DNA from: Yponomeuta sedellus | Lineage: Eukaryota; Arthropoda; Insecta; Lepidoptera; Yponomeutidae | Length of the DNA stretch: 64,000 bases | Assembly: GCA_934045075.1 (NCBI GenBank) | Contig: OW203723.1 | Coordinates: 23,277,615 to 23,341,614, forward strand | Direction: 5' to 3' | Part shown: positions 1 to 12,800 of the stretch, piece by piece | Layout: every line of letters starts with the position of its first letter | Position numbering within the stretch: the stretch's first letter is position 1 | Made by a program: the position numbers and the translations under genes | Notes under the pieces: generated by a model | Told to the model about the DNA's origin: nothing | The model's database searches: none | What the model saw: the letters and a program-made list of their open reading frames with translations, nothing else

Positions 1-247
1 CCTTGGCCTACAGGTTGGTACAGATAGGCTATCCGTCTGAATAGCAAGGAGTCATGAGTCTCGCCATCTCGTTCTATTTAGTTGGAAAGAGCTAGATGGC
101 CCGTTCTTTTGCCATGGCGTGTAGTGCATCCATAAGGCTCAACTCTCCCGTAGCCACACCAACTTGTTTAACCTATACCTGGTACCCTGGTACCTACGTA
201 CTATTTGATTACTCGTTTCAAATTATTATGCATGATATTTATATATT

Positions 248-360
248 GGCCTCTTTTGCATCTACTTAATGAGATGATTTATACAGCGTCCAGTGGTATC
301 TTCACTCACAATAGTTGGGTGGAGGGACTGCTCCGATGCTGTAGTGCCTGGGACATGGTT
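248..360 (+). repeat. Dispersed repeat fragment, unclassified
   Basis: This block recurs in diverged form at about 22437-22590, 42164-42270 and (shortened) 53207-53300. All copies share a TTTGCAT start, a GATTTATAC-like motif, a CAGTGGTATCTTCACTC-like stretch and an end near GCCTGGGACAT. It probably belongs to the body of a SINE-type element, because the 53-kb copy runs on into a stretch typical of lepidopteran SINEs. I could not assign it to a named family. Confidence 0.6.
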
Positions 361-563
361 TTATAGATGGTGTCGGCCTGATATATAAATGCATTTAAAA
401 AGGGAATTCCATGCGTTCTTTTTTTAAATTCATCAAATCAGCCAGTTGGCAGTCAGGAGTGGCTACTTTGCAATAGGCATCCAATATCAGACAGTCAAAG
501 TTTTCTCCCTACGCTTCACCAGGAAGACTCTTAACACGTTGGATAACTCTTCTACCCTCTCAG

Positions 564-804
564 CAGCGCGACCGCGACCGTTTCACGCACTCACCCAACG
601 TGGCGGCGCTTAGCGTGGGCGGGGCCTGGAGCGGCTCCGCCTCCCCGGCGCCGCGGGCGTTGCCCGCAGTATCCGCAGCCATAGTGCCTCGGCAGAGGGT
701 GCCTTTTGCCTTGTCGCCTGAAACCAGCGACTGCGACTCGCACCAGGACATGGATAGCGACCTTTCGCTGATGCTGATGGAGAACGAGCTTTGTGAGTTA
801 AAAG
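564..804 (+). CDS. X11L: X11/Mint exon a (acidic N-terminal region)
   Basis: The acceptor is a pyrimidine-rich stretch ending CTCTCAG (alternatives 563 or 566); the donor is AAAG/GTAAGG. The exon is GC-rich at its start and encodes an Ala/Ser/Pro-rich segment, then [16 protein letters not shown] and [12 protein letters not shown]. It ends in phase 1. Part of it is duplicated downstream at 871-931 and 1442-1495. Confidence 0.75.
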
Positions 805-3800
805 GTAAGGCTCAATGTTCCGCACGAGTTTCGCTGTTCGAAACAATAGCTTCGTCAGGCGTACGCTGCTATCGTGCCTCGGCAGAGGGTGCCTTTTGCC
901 TTGTCGCCTGAAAGCAGTGACTGCGACTCGCGTCAGAATAGGTAGTACGAAGGCACGAGTCACGCGTAAAACGCGAAACGCGTAGCGCTAAAATGTCAGA
1001 ATTTAATAATGTACTTCTTCTTCAGGCTATATTAGTCCACTGCTGGACATAGCCCTCCCCTAATGAGCGCCATAGCGCAAGGTTGTGCCATCCCATAATC
1101 CATAATCCTTACGCTGGGCATGCGGGTTGGGATCGCAGTTTGGGTGGAATCTACTGCAGGGGGCGCTGCTGCCCACCCCCCGGTTTGTGTCCCTTAGTGG
1201 CCTTTTACGACACCCGCGGGAAGAATTTGGGTTGGTGCTATTCTCTAGGCCGACACCACACAGCAGCTCATTTGTCAATGTACTTGAATGCCGTGATTTG
1301 CGGGTCTTAGCGATAAGACCGCCGATTGTATATGATTACTTAGATTTAAGAATCATGGTTGTAATATTTTTCTGGTTGTGCAATAATGTGTTCTCTATCT
1401 CTATCTATCTACATTGTCAAATAAGCGCCGTCGTACTACCGATGGACAGTGATCATTCACTGATGCTGATGGATAACGAGCCTTGTGAGTTGAAAGATAA
1501 TGATGAAAATAAGTAATAACTCCAGTCTTCAAATTGAGAGCTTCTTTTGTTTTAAAAGTAAGTAAAATCAGTAAATGGGGCCGCAACGTTTACCTATGTC
1601 TGTGCATGTGACCCGAAGTGGGACGTATTTAAGCTTCTTAAGTAATTGTAGGTATTGTCAAGATTCTTATCAAAATGTTTGCTCCCTGTGCAGGTATAAC
1701 GGAGTGTTCGCGCGGCGTGAGCGTCCACCTGCCGGTGGTCGAAGATGGACTGTCGTCAGGACACGCGTCCGACACGGATAACAACAACCAGCTGCCGAGC
1801 TTACAGGTAGGTACAAATTAAAATATAAGCACCTAAGCCCCTAACCCCACCGAGCAGTAAAAAGGAGGCCTATGCCCAGCAGTGGGTTGATGTGGGCTGA
1901 TTATAGATTAAGATATATAGATCGAAGCCCCTATAGCATAAGTAGGAGCTACGTAAAATTAGCCAAACATTAATGTAATTCTTATATATTAATGTTTGGC
2001 TAATTGTAAGGCTAATAAGTAAATACTTAACTGTAGTGCTGTCTCCTCCAATTTCTCAGCAAAGAGCGAGACAGAAACTTACTTAAGTATTTTGCTCAGT
2101 GAAGTTCTCAATTCAGAAACCGGCTCTATGAGTAAAAACTATATAACTTTATTTGACAACTAGCTGACCAAGCGAACTTCGTACCGCCTAACAGTCGATT
2201 CTTTAATTTTATTATTTTTCTCTTCGTACGAAACACTTCAAGGAATATTTTAAAAAAAGAATTACGAAATCGGTTCAGCTGATCTCGAGATTTGCGCTTG
2301 CCAACATATTCAGCGACTCATTTTTATATTATAGATATTACAAAGATTTGAAGACATACGGATTGAACTTAGTGGGCGAGTAACTTTAATATCATAGAAT
2401 CTCTTTTTGTTTGTAAGTTAGCCAGTTATTTTTAGGCTTTCTCTATAACCCTTTTAATAGACTAAGATGGAATTAAATTAATAAAGTATTGTTTGCTAAC
2501 TAGGTACATTTTCTATGTAACTAATCACTGAATACATTTTAGCCAATTGCTGTACGTAACTCAAACTCGGAAATACAACTAGGGAATGCAATCTCGTTCT
2601 CGATATTAGCGAAATCTCACGGTATTGTTATTCATAAACTGGCGAGCTCTCGCCTAAGCCTCAATCTCGCGAGATTGCATTCCCCAAATACAACGTTGTC
2701 AAGAATGGGCCATTCTCAGAATTATGCTTGATGGTGTGGTTTATAATGTTACAGACTCACACGTCGATGATAATCGAAGAGATCGTGGAAAACGGGACCA
2801 GCACGGAGACGCACGTGCTGTCAGACGCTGATTTGCACTCGCTCGACCCGTTAGGTGAGTGACCGATTCCAGAAACCTGTAGGTAAACCTGTACCTACCG
2901 AATAATAATAAACACACTATAGTTATACTTTATTTGGTTAATTATTTACAATAAATTAGCAATTACGATATTTAAGATGTAGAAATGGAAAACTAAAAGA
3001 AAACAAAGCAATCGGAACAAAAAACTCTTTCCTACTACGCTGTTCGTACGATGACGGATTCTTTGCATAAGATAGGCCCCAGAGCGGCAGTCGAAACCAC
3101 GGTCTCTCAAGCTACGTCCTGAATCCCTCTTAATGGCCTTCCCTGCTCTCCAGGTACACTCCCCAGATCTCTATAATCATTATTAGTGTACAATGAATTT
3201 TTACATGTAATACAGGTGGGTACCTAATGTCTAAAAAAATAACGAATTCAATTATGGTCAGCAATTAGTTAATAATAATAATGATCATACAGCAAAGCAT
3301 TTGGTGAGCAGAATATGTGAACAACAACAAACATAAACTCACGCCTGTATCCCGGAGAGGTAGGCAGAGGCCAGGGTCTGTCATTTGACATGATCCTCAC
3401 AGAACACTTTCTGTACATCAACATTAATTAGTCGTTGCACGCACACCGGTTTCAGGATAACCCGTGGTCAGTAAATAAACCAATTACGGCCAGCAAATAG
3501 TTCATGCTTTTAGCTCCTCAATTTAGTGTTTTCTCCCAACCACTACTTGCTCGAAGGACCAGTATTGTTGACCAAAAACATTTTATCGCAGATCAAAACT
3601 GTGGTGTTTTGCTGATTGTCACTTGGCTTCATTTCGTTTCATCAAATATATCCTCCAAAGTCCTGGCCTTGAAAATAACAATGGTTTTCTATTTTTATTT
3701 TCTAGGTCAGGACTTAGGAAAATATAGAAATCTGTCACAGAGTTTGTTATCGAACTTCTCTGGAACGGCTTCACAGATTTTTATGTGTATAAAGGTCCGA

Positions 3801-6800
3801 GAATATGCTGCAGGCTAATTCAAAACAACGTTATTAAGTCAGCTAGTAACATATAAAACCTCCTGCAGTATTCACGCCAGCCCTGAGCGAGGTCTCGCCG
3901 CCGCCGCCGGCGCCGGCGCCGCACCGGCCGGCGGAGGAGCCGGCCGTGACGTCACCGGCTGCCAACACTGCGCCCGCGCTGCCCGCCGCGCCGCCTCCCC
4001 ACTCGGCACACGTGGCCCATGACACGCAGTATAACAACAATAGGTGAGAGACGGTTAGCCTCTTCAAAGCTAAAGCTATGGTAGCCGCTACCACTACTAG
4101 CGGTGCGGTAGAATGCCGACTTCTCAATCTGGAGGTCGTGAGATCTAATCCCGGCATGTAGGTACCAATGACTTTGTTTTCCGAGTTATGTTATATTAAG
4201 CTATAGTAGCAGTATAACTCGCTAACAGTGAAGGAAAACATCGTGAGGTAACCCTATTTTCTGAAGTGCTAACATACCTCAGCGCTTGCGCAACGTACAA
4301 TGGGCCCAACTATGAGGCTAAGTGCGGAAATCTTTGGTCTAACTCTTAGGTTAAGAAATATCTGTGTAATTTCTTTTTTTATGTACAATAGAGTGTTATC
4401 TATCTATGTATCTGTCTGTCTAGGCTATACGAAGTCTTAAATTTAACACTCTAGAACACGCCCCGTGACGTCAGCGGCTGCCAACACTGCAATCATTCGT
4501 CCGTCTACATTTTTACATTTTCAATTACAGAAAAAGGCCGACGTCGGCGCAGAGTAATGAATCTGTAGAAGTAAAACCAGCCAGCGGCGATGAAGGTAAC
4601 AACATCTTATTTTACTGTAATGCGGAGTCTTTCCTAAAGAATACGCGATCTCTGAAAATGGGATGTTTGTGATGATTTGAATTAGTGTTTTACGACTACT
4701 TTGGTACTCTAAGTATTTTCTCAGACCCTTTTTAAATTTGCGCTTTATAGGTACTTACGCTTCAATAATGTCGCAGCCAATACTATACAGAAAAACCAAT
4801 AAGATAGTGTTCAGTTATTGATCGCTTTCCTTTTATTTGTATGTAGCCTAAACACGCGACACTGCAGGGGACAGACCTACTCTTCGCGAGAGAGAGATAT
4901 GAACTCTATTCATAGTTTATTATTATTATTTATGTTACGTTAACAACCCTTGTATGCCTCCACTGCTGGGGCACGGGTCTCTTCCTGCATCGCAGAAAGT
5001 AAGGCCATATTCCACCACGGGGGCCAAGTCCGGGTGGGTGGAGGATTGTAAGACAGTGGCGGGCCTTACTGTCAGAAGTTATCAAGCCGCCCATAAGGCC
5101 TCTGACATGGCTTAACGACTGCCATTACATGACACCCTGCACCAACAGCTTAACGTGCCTTGCGAAGCACGGAAGCGCTCGTAAAAGCGCCACTAGAGGT
5201 AGTCACGGGACGATCACCCATCTTGCACCTGACCGCGCCTGTTGTTGCTTAACTCAAGTGATTGATTCCAATCACTCGGTTCGCCTAGGCCACCAGCGAC
5301 ATAATATTATTATTTTTAATGCCAAAAACCCCGCCTTTACAGGTTTCCACGTAAAAAAAGAAAAAAATCAATCACATTAGCATAATTAAAATTTAAGCAC
5401 TGAAATTTCATTTTATATTCAACATTTAATAATATTACGATCTGCTGGTAACATTTCAGATGAAGCGGATACAGATCTTGAAACTGACAGACTACTAGGC
5501 CAGCAGAGGACTGACGATCAAGGATTCTTCGACGATAAGGTACTTTTTATTTATGTACGAAAAACTTAACGCCAACCGTAAACAGGGAGCCCCTATTGCG
5601 GTAACAAGTTCCAAAAAAATACTTAGTTATGTGTAATTAAGCTTGGTCACAAAAATATTTATTAACTAGAGTAAATAAATATTATTATTGTAAATAAATA
5701 TTTATTTACTAGAGTAAATAAATATTTCAGCGAATTGACAAGAGGTATGACTTGTTCTAACGAAATATAAAAAGAGTTGCTCTTGTCAATTCGCTTAGAG
5801 GACAGAAGAATAAGTCCCCAATGCGATTAACAGTGCGTAAGGCTCGCGTGAGAGGCGCGTTCTCCATGTTTCGAGCTACTATATAGTAGGACAGTATTAC
5901 TACCTAAACAGGGTACCTACCATGGTATTCTTATATCCATGAATATAAACGATTGATGATACACGAATTTAAGCTTCTGCTAGAAAAGTGGTCAACTTGT
6001 TACAGTTTTGCATAATTATGTTTGCGTTCGAATCACATTTGCACAATTTTATCTTATAAATATATGACTGCATCAACGGCGGGATCACAATTTTAACGCC
6101 TGGAAAATGGGCTACATAAGTTTAGTGTAACTCCCAAAAGGAAGTTAAATCGAGAGGAAACATAAAAGAGAAAACATCGACAGAGTTGAACTCCTATAAA
6201 TTTCAGTCGAGTGACTCAATAGGATGTACTCATCCATTCTAGTTTCTGTAAAACCGTCGCCGAATAATTGTGCTGTTAAATTTGAAAAAAATGTAAACGT
6301 CGTTGTTAATCCGAATGAGCGATATCTCCAATATTTACGTCGAATTCATTCCATCCATCCGTCTATCACCAAATCTCATTAAGGGAAAGCGGAGCGGTCA
6401 ATGAATTCTCTAGGGAGGAATTGTCTAGACTTCTCAATTCTCCATAACTCAGTTTTTATTAAACATTAACTGGTATTACAATTAATACCCGGTATGTAAA
6501 GTAACAGTAGAGTCACAATAGAGGACGGCCATTACCGTCCCAAATTGTTTTCTTCTCTTCACGGTCAATTCTATTTCTAAAACCAAACAAGAGCTAAGCT
6601 GTGTGCTCCACTGTGCCATTGCAGCAGAAACAATCACAGACAGCATTTATCACAACAGAGGTTACCATTGCGTCAAAGTCCGTTGACTGCAATTCCCACG
6701 TTCCGACATACAAAAACCTTTAATACCTACCTGGTTATGTTTAAAATAACTCAGAATAGGGGACGTTCATTACCCCTATTGCGATCTTCACTCCACGTCA

Positions 6801-9800
6801 ATTCCATTTCTAAAAACAAACAAAAGCTAGGCTGTCTGATCCACTGTGCCATTGCATCAGAAGCAATCACAGACAACATTTATCACAACAGAGGACCATT
6901 GCGTCAAAGTCCGTTGACCGTAATTCCCGCGTTCCGACATACAAAAACCAGCTGATGGCATCAAAATCTCCTGAGCCGTGTCAACCAATTCGTCAAACAA
7001 CTAAAACTACTAGTACTCAGGACCCAAATATTGAGTCATCGGAGCATGAGGCAATGAGGCAATCGTGGTGAACAGGCATCTATTTAGCGCTGCGTTGGCG
7101 CAACAAATGACTGTGACCTTGCTCTAGGCATAGAGTAGACTAATGCAGAATGCACAGCTGGTCTTACCTCCATGGTCTTAAATAAAACATATGGTCATCG
7201 AAAAGTAAATATGACTGCGTTAGGGTTGATTGTTCCTGTTTTTTAATTAGTTTTGCAGGTATTAAATTAAGCAAATTAATAAACTTTACACGGAATTATA
7301 CAATTCCTGGTCAAAGCCGCGTTTTTCGCGTACTCTAAATAAGTACCTATGCAATAATTATTTGGTCAGTAAAACAAATGGTTCGTAATCAAGCTGAACC
7401 AAGTCGAAGGCCCATTGTTTAGTGAGTTATTGTTTCATTGGTAATATATCGCCACTTTTCTTTTTCTCTATAGACACCACAATATTAAATTAGGACATAC
7501 ACACAGCATCCGTCCTTATCAGCTAGCCGACTAGATTTTTCGTAATAAACGTTGACATAATTCGATCACCATGAGCGTACCTTCTATGGCATAGAAGTTT
7601 GTGATGTGTTTATTTCAATGACCGCGGCATAGAGTAAGTGAATGGAATGTGCAGATATGACTGCCTTTTATCGAGTAGCATGATCGAGATGACGTATTTC
7701 GTAGACCTTGACCGTGACAAAGTTCTTTGATATTATTTTGTGGTATTTGAATTTTATGTTTCAAAGATTTTATTGTTATTAAATTAAGGTATTTTCCATC
7801 ATAGAATAAAGATTGGTTATGTATTTAGTCAACTCATTGGACCTGGCAGCAAAATATTCTCATTGTATCCAGTCTCTAATCGACACTGGTAATTATTCTT
7901 TGATCTTTGTTGATATAGTAGTTGTAGACATTGTCCGACCAGTATTCAAATAGCGCGCCAACACGCCGCTCGCTTGTGTTTACCGCCTTATCGTTATCAC
8001 ACACGGTGGTACCGTAGTAGGTCATAGGACTCGGATGGCAATGACTGAGCTAAGCCATGATATCTGGCTCAGTTACCCACTAATTGTCATACTACCTGAG
8101 GGTATAAAAGGTTTCGCAATCTATTGTTCCCAACATTCCTTTTTCGGCATCCGAAGTGAACACAAGTAATTAGTCATCAACCTGTTATCACCAAGTGCTT
8201 TAATTAGCCCAAGACGCGACGCGTGTGTTTAAGTTCCAACTTGTCTGTGACCTGCTATTTTACAATGGAATTTGAAGTCACAGGTATGTATTATTAATTT
8301 ACTTTACTATTTTGCCTTTTCCTTCTACATTTTTTTTTTAAATAGAGTGCTACGCCAACGTGGCATTTTTTATGTATTTATGTCTGTATATTTTTTACGT
8401 TGAAGCTTTTACTTATGTTTGTACCTACTTGTACCATTCAATTTGGTATAGAAATATGGGTTACAATGTCTACTACTAGGCCTCTCCAAATTTAGCTGCG
8501 TCATGCTGCGTCTGTAAGGTGCAGCCAGGTGCTACGCCGCGCGCCTGAACGCGTAGCAGGCGCGTAGCACTTGCTACGAAACATGTATCTATTTTGATCC
8601 GCTTTTAACGTATTTTTATTTTGTTTTAGGTACTAGTATTAAGTGTTCTTTCAAAAGAATGCTTGTACTAGATACTTGGCTGTCTATTAAAGACAGCAAA
8701 TCTGAACTGGAGCGTTGGCATCGAGTTTTTCGAGACCTAATACAATTGCTGCCTGATGTTGAGAATTACATTGCTGATGACTTGGAAAAAAGAGTTACTA
8801 AAGTTTGTACAAGATTGGTAGCAATTTGGAAGCAAGTCACGCGCAACCATTCTCGCATGGTCTCTAAGTACGGAGACTGGCTGAACGAAATTGAAGTTTG
8901 CGTTCTGCCAACTTGTGCAACAGTAGGGAGCCACAACACCCAACGGCCAGCAGCAGAAGCTTCGACAAGCACCCAACAGCACCAGCACAGGAAGGACTTT
9001 GAGGAATGTAGCAAGAGATCAAAACGCCGCAGGCTTGCAGAGTTAAGTAAAGTAGACAGTTCTGCGATAAATTCTTTGTTGGACGATTCTAGTCTATCTA
9101 ACGCCGCTGCATCTTTAAATTTCAGCACTGACGAAGTCTTGTCTCTTATAAATGAGACAAAACTGACTAAACATCAGTATCTTTTGGTGAAAGACTTCGT
9201 TAATGCAAAATCACCTAATGCATTACCATCTTATCAAAAAGTGTTAGAAGCTAAGAAGCGGTGCTATCCATCGCAAGAGTTTATCACGGAATCATCTGCT
9301 GAAGTAGAATTACAATCATTGTTAGGTCATACTGCTTGCCGGATACTAGAATCCCAAAAACCCGTTTTGAATAATATTGACCCTAATAAAGAATTTGTTT
9401 TGATTGGAAAATGGGGTTTCGATGGGAGTACGGGGCACAGCGAATATAAACAGATTTTTGGAGATTCTGGTATCGATGATGATGGCAGTATGTTTGTTAC
9501 TTCATATTGTCCTCTTCAATTGGTTTGTAAGTCCAATACCTCCGACCCAGATCAAATAGTTTGGAAAAATCCGCGCCCTTCTTCCACCAGGTATTGTAGG
9601 CCTATTCGATTCCAATTTGCCAAAGAATCCAAAGACCTTTCTGTGCAAGAAGAAGCTTATTTCAAGACTAAAATTGATAGTTTACAACCGACTTCTTTCA
9701 CTCACGGTGAATATGAAATAAAAGTGCAGCATTCTTTACAATTAACCATGGTTGATGGTAAAGTGTGCAGTGCTCTGAGCGATACATCTTGTAGTAGATG

Positions 9801-12800
9801 TTATATTTGTGGTTCAACTCCAAAAGAGATGAATGACATTGATAAATCGCTGAGCAAAACTGCAGATAGTGGTACCTATCAATTTGGACTATCTCCTCTT
9901 CACTCGTATATCCGATTCTTCGAATATTTAATTCACGTTTCTTATAGATTAGACATAAAGAAATGGCAGGTACGTTCTTCAGACGAAAAAGCTCTTCTTG
10001 CACAAAAAAAACAACATGTGCAGCAACAGTTTAGGCAGAAACTTGGTCTAATAGTCGACAAACCGCGAAGTGGAGGAAGTGGCACATCTAACGACGGAAA
10101 CACTGCCAGAAAGTTTTTTTCTAACTCAGCGGTTTCAGCGGAAATTACTGGATTAGATAAAATCCTTATTGACAGATGTCATAATCTGCTGCAGTGTCTT
10201 TCGTCGGGATACAAAATTAATAACGCCACTTTTAAAGAGTATTCTCTAGAAACAGCACGTAAACTTGTTGCTACCTATCCATGGTACAACTTGCCATCGT
10301 CTGTACATAAGGTCCTCATTCATGGGTCGGAAGTAATTGAACACGCATTATTGTCAATAGGTGAGCTTTCGGAAGAGGCCGCCGAATCTTGCAATAAATT
10401 AATCAAACTCTTCAGGCGTGACAACACGAGGAAAATGTCTCGGGTTGTCACAAACACCGACTTGATACATAGACTTCTCCTTAATTCGGATCCTTATATT
10501 TCTAGTTTAAGAAGGTTACCACAGAAGAAGAAGTCTATTCTATCAAAAGAAGTATTAAATTTGTTGTCGGTTTAGGAAAAAATGTAAAAAATAAGATAGG
10601 TATTTATGTTATTTTTTACATAACTCCTATTATGTAAATATAATATTTTTTGTCCAATTGTGTGTTTGTACTTAGATGTTAGTTAAGTATTTACTTTATT
10701 TGTAATATAAAATGTAAATAGTAAGGTTTAATAGTTATTAAGTTGCAAACCTTCTTTTAAGTGTAATAAAAATGCATAATTTTGTAAATAAAATAAGCTT
10801 TTTAAGATTATTTTGTTTTTTTTTTATTGTGTTATGGCTTAAAGTATTACAAAACACCATAATAATAATAATCAGCTATGACAACGACAGTCATTATTAT
10901 CGCGAAACCCTATGACCGCTACTCTTAGGGCGTGGAACCAGTGTGTCACAGTGAGAAATGACCAAGTGCTCTGATAACCATACTTTACACCCACGCGTAT
11001 TCTGTCAAATACTTATTAATAGCTGTTAAAAAGTGCTAAAGTGCAATGTTCACAATGTCTGACGAGGAGACTGAGTTGATTGAAGAAAATTTAAGTCCAA
11101 ATAAAGACGTAAATGAGAACAGCTGTGCTGACGATAAAGAACTTGTTTACGAAGTAGCGCATACTGTGAAGGATAATAATGAAGACGTAGAACATTGTGA
11201 TAGCGCGAGGAATGTGGAAAATGGTGTAAATGAGTGCAGTAGCGTGATTGCGTGTAGCAACAGTAGGTCTGTGAGTGCAGATTGTAGTGATGGTTCGTCA
11301 TCGGATTGTGCGGATGGAAAATCTAGCAATAAAAAGGTAATTCCTGCAGTAATAATCAGAATGTGGTTCCTCGTACATTGGTTAAACCAAGCGTACCATA
11401 GCTGAACGGGTGAAGGAACTTATCGCGGACATGAAACATAAGCGCTCTGGTAGATCTGCAGTCAGCGAACATACACTTAGCGGTACCAATCACTTTATAC
11501 ATTTTGATAAAGTTAAAGTTCTAGCCCGAGAAGACCGTTTCTTCCCTAGAATGATACGCGAGGCAATAGAGATCCGCCGGCATCCAAATTTCAATAGAGA
11601 TCGTGGTTGGAATATACCGGCAGCATGGGAACCAGTGCTTAAGTGCATGAGACCCCCTTGCTAAAAGTGTGACTGTAGAGTTAATTTCAATTAATAATCA
11701 ATATTTTTAGTTCATGTAAAATAATTGGTTTATAAATTTAATTTTTAACTTCAATTACTAATAATCAATATTGTTGACTTTATATAAAATAATTGATTTA
11801 CCTATTTTGGAACGTAACTTCATAATAAACTTTTGTAATTTTTAGGGTAGTAAACTAACAGTTAATGCTTTCAAAAAGACGCCTACCACCTCAGTCATCC
11901 GAGACCACGGCACCTGTAAAAGTGCCGAAACGTCGGAAAATTGTAAAAATATAATAAACGAGTGAAATCCGTATTAAAACAGTTCTAATTAGTAATAATC
12001 ATGTCATATTCAGGAAAAAATATGTCTCCACGTTCGATAGTTATACTTATTTTTTATTAAATAAATTCTTACGTAATTACATCATTTTCACAACCTAATG
12101 AGATGAGCAATTGGGAAGACGCTTATTTTTTATGATTCGTTTACAAGTGGGGTTTAGTCGTACAAGTAGCTGGAAAGCAGAATGACTGTACGATGATGAC
12201 TGTCTAGAACGATTAAAATAGGAAGAACATATTCCAGAACATATTCTATCCCTGCCTGAAAGCAAATTTAAAAATTTCATTAAAAAGGCGCTGTGTAAAA
12301 AGGCCTATTATAGAATAGATGACTTTATAAAATAATGATGTAAGCCGTAGACCAATTCCACAACGAGTAAATCATAGGTATTAAATAAATATTTTATATG
12401 TAGCAACCGAATCACTGCAATCCTCAGTGTTAGTTATGTATGTCATATTTTAATTTAAGTTTGTACAGACGACGTGATTGCATATTAGTAAATATATCAC
12501 ACATTCTATAACTGACAAAAACTTAATCTGCAGGTTTGCTAAAGGTCATTCGAATGGTGGCGTGGTGGCCGGGTCATCTATCTCCCTCCAAAATGGTTGA
12601 GACTGATGATGGCTGACCTCTGCGTTATGCTCGTGAACGAGTGCTGTTCGTGTGTCTGGCCGCAGCACTTGTCATGTTTTCACGGCCTATGTAAAAAAGT
12701 ATATATATTTAATAATGCCTTAACATTTAAAGTTAAGGCAATGGCAATCATGGAATCTTATGCGTATAGGTGGTATCTAATGTATTAGATTTAAGACTTG

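Larger units (their letters stand above)
8002..10945 (+). mobile_element. Transib superfamily DNA transposon, apparently complete
   Basis: Transib transposons are cut-and-paste elements whose transposase is related to the RAG1 recombinase. The left end starts CACGGTGGTACC and the right end, reverse-complemented, starts CACACTGGTTCC. The inner parts also pair (GTCATAGG and AATGACTG blocks; 8002-8047 versus 10888-10945). A perfect 5-bp duplication, TCACA, flanks the element (7997-8001 and 10946-10950); 5-bp target duplications are typical of the superfamily. Inside are a TATA box, a two-exon transposase gene and AATAAA signals. At 2944 bp with an intact ORF it looks recently active. It sits in sense orientation in an X11/Mint intron. 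Confidence 0.9.

Noticed and set aside
3843..4157. Minus-strand Ala/Gly-rich ORF
   Set aside because: Shadow of the GC-rich proline/alanine X11/Mint exon on the plus strand.
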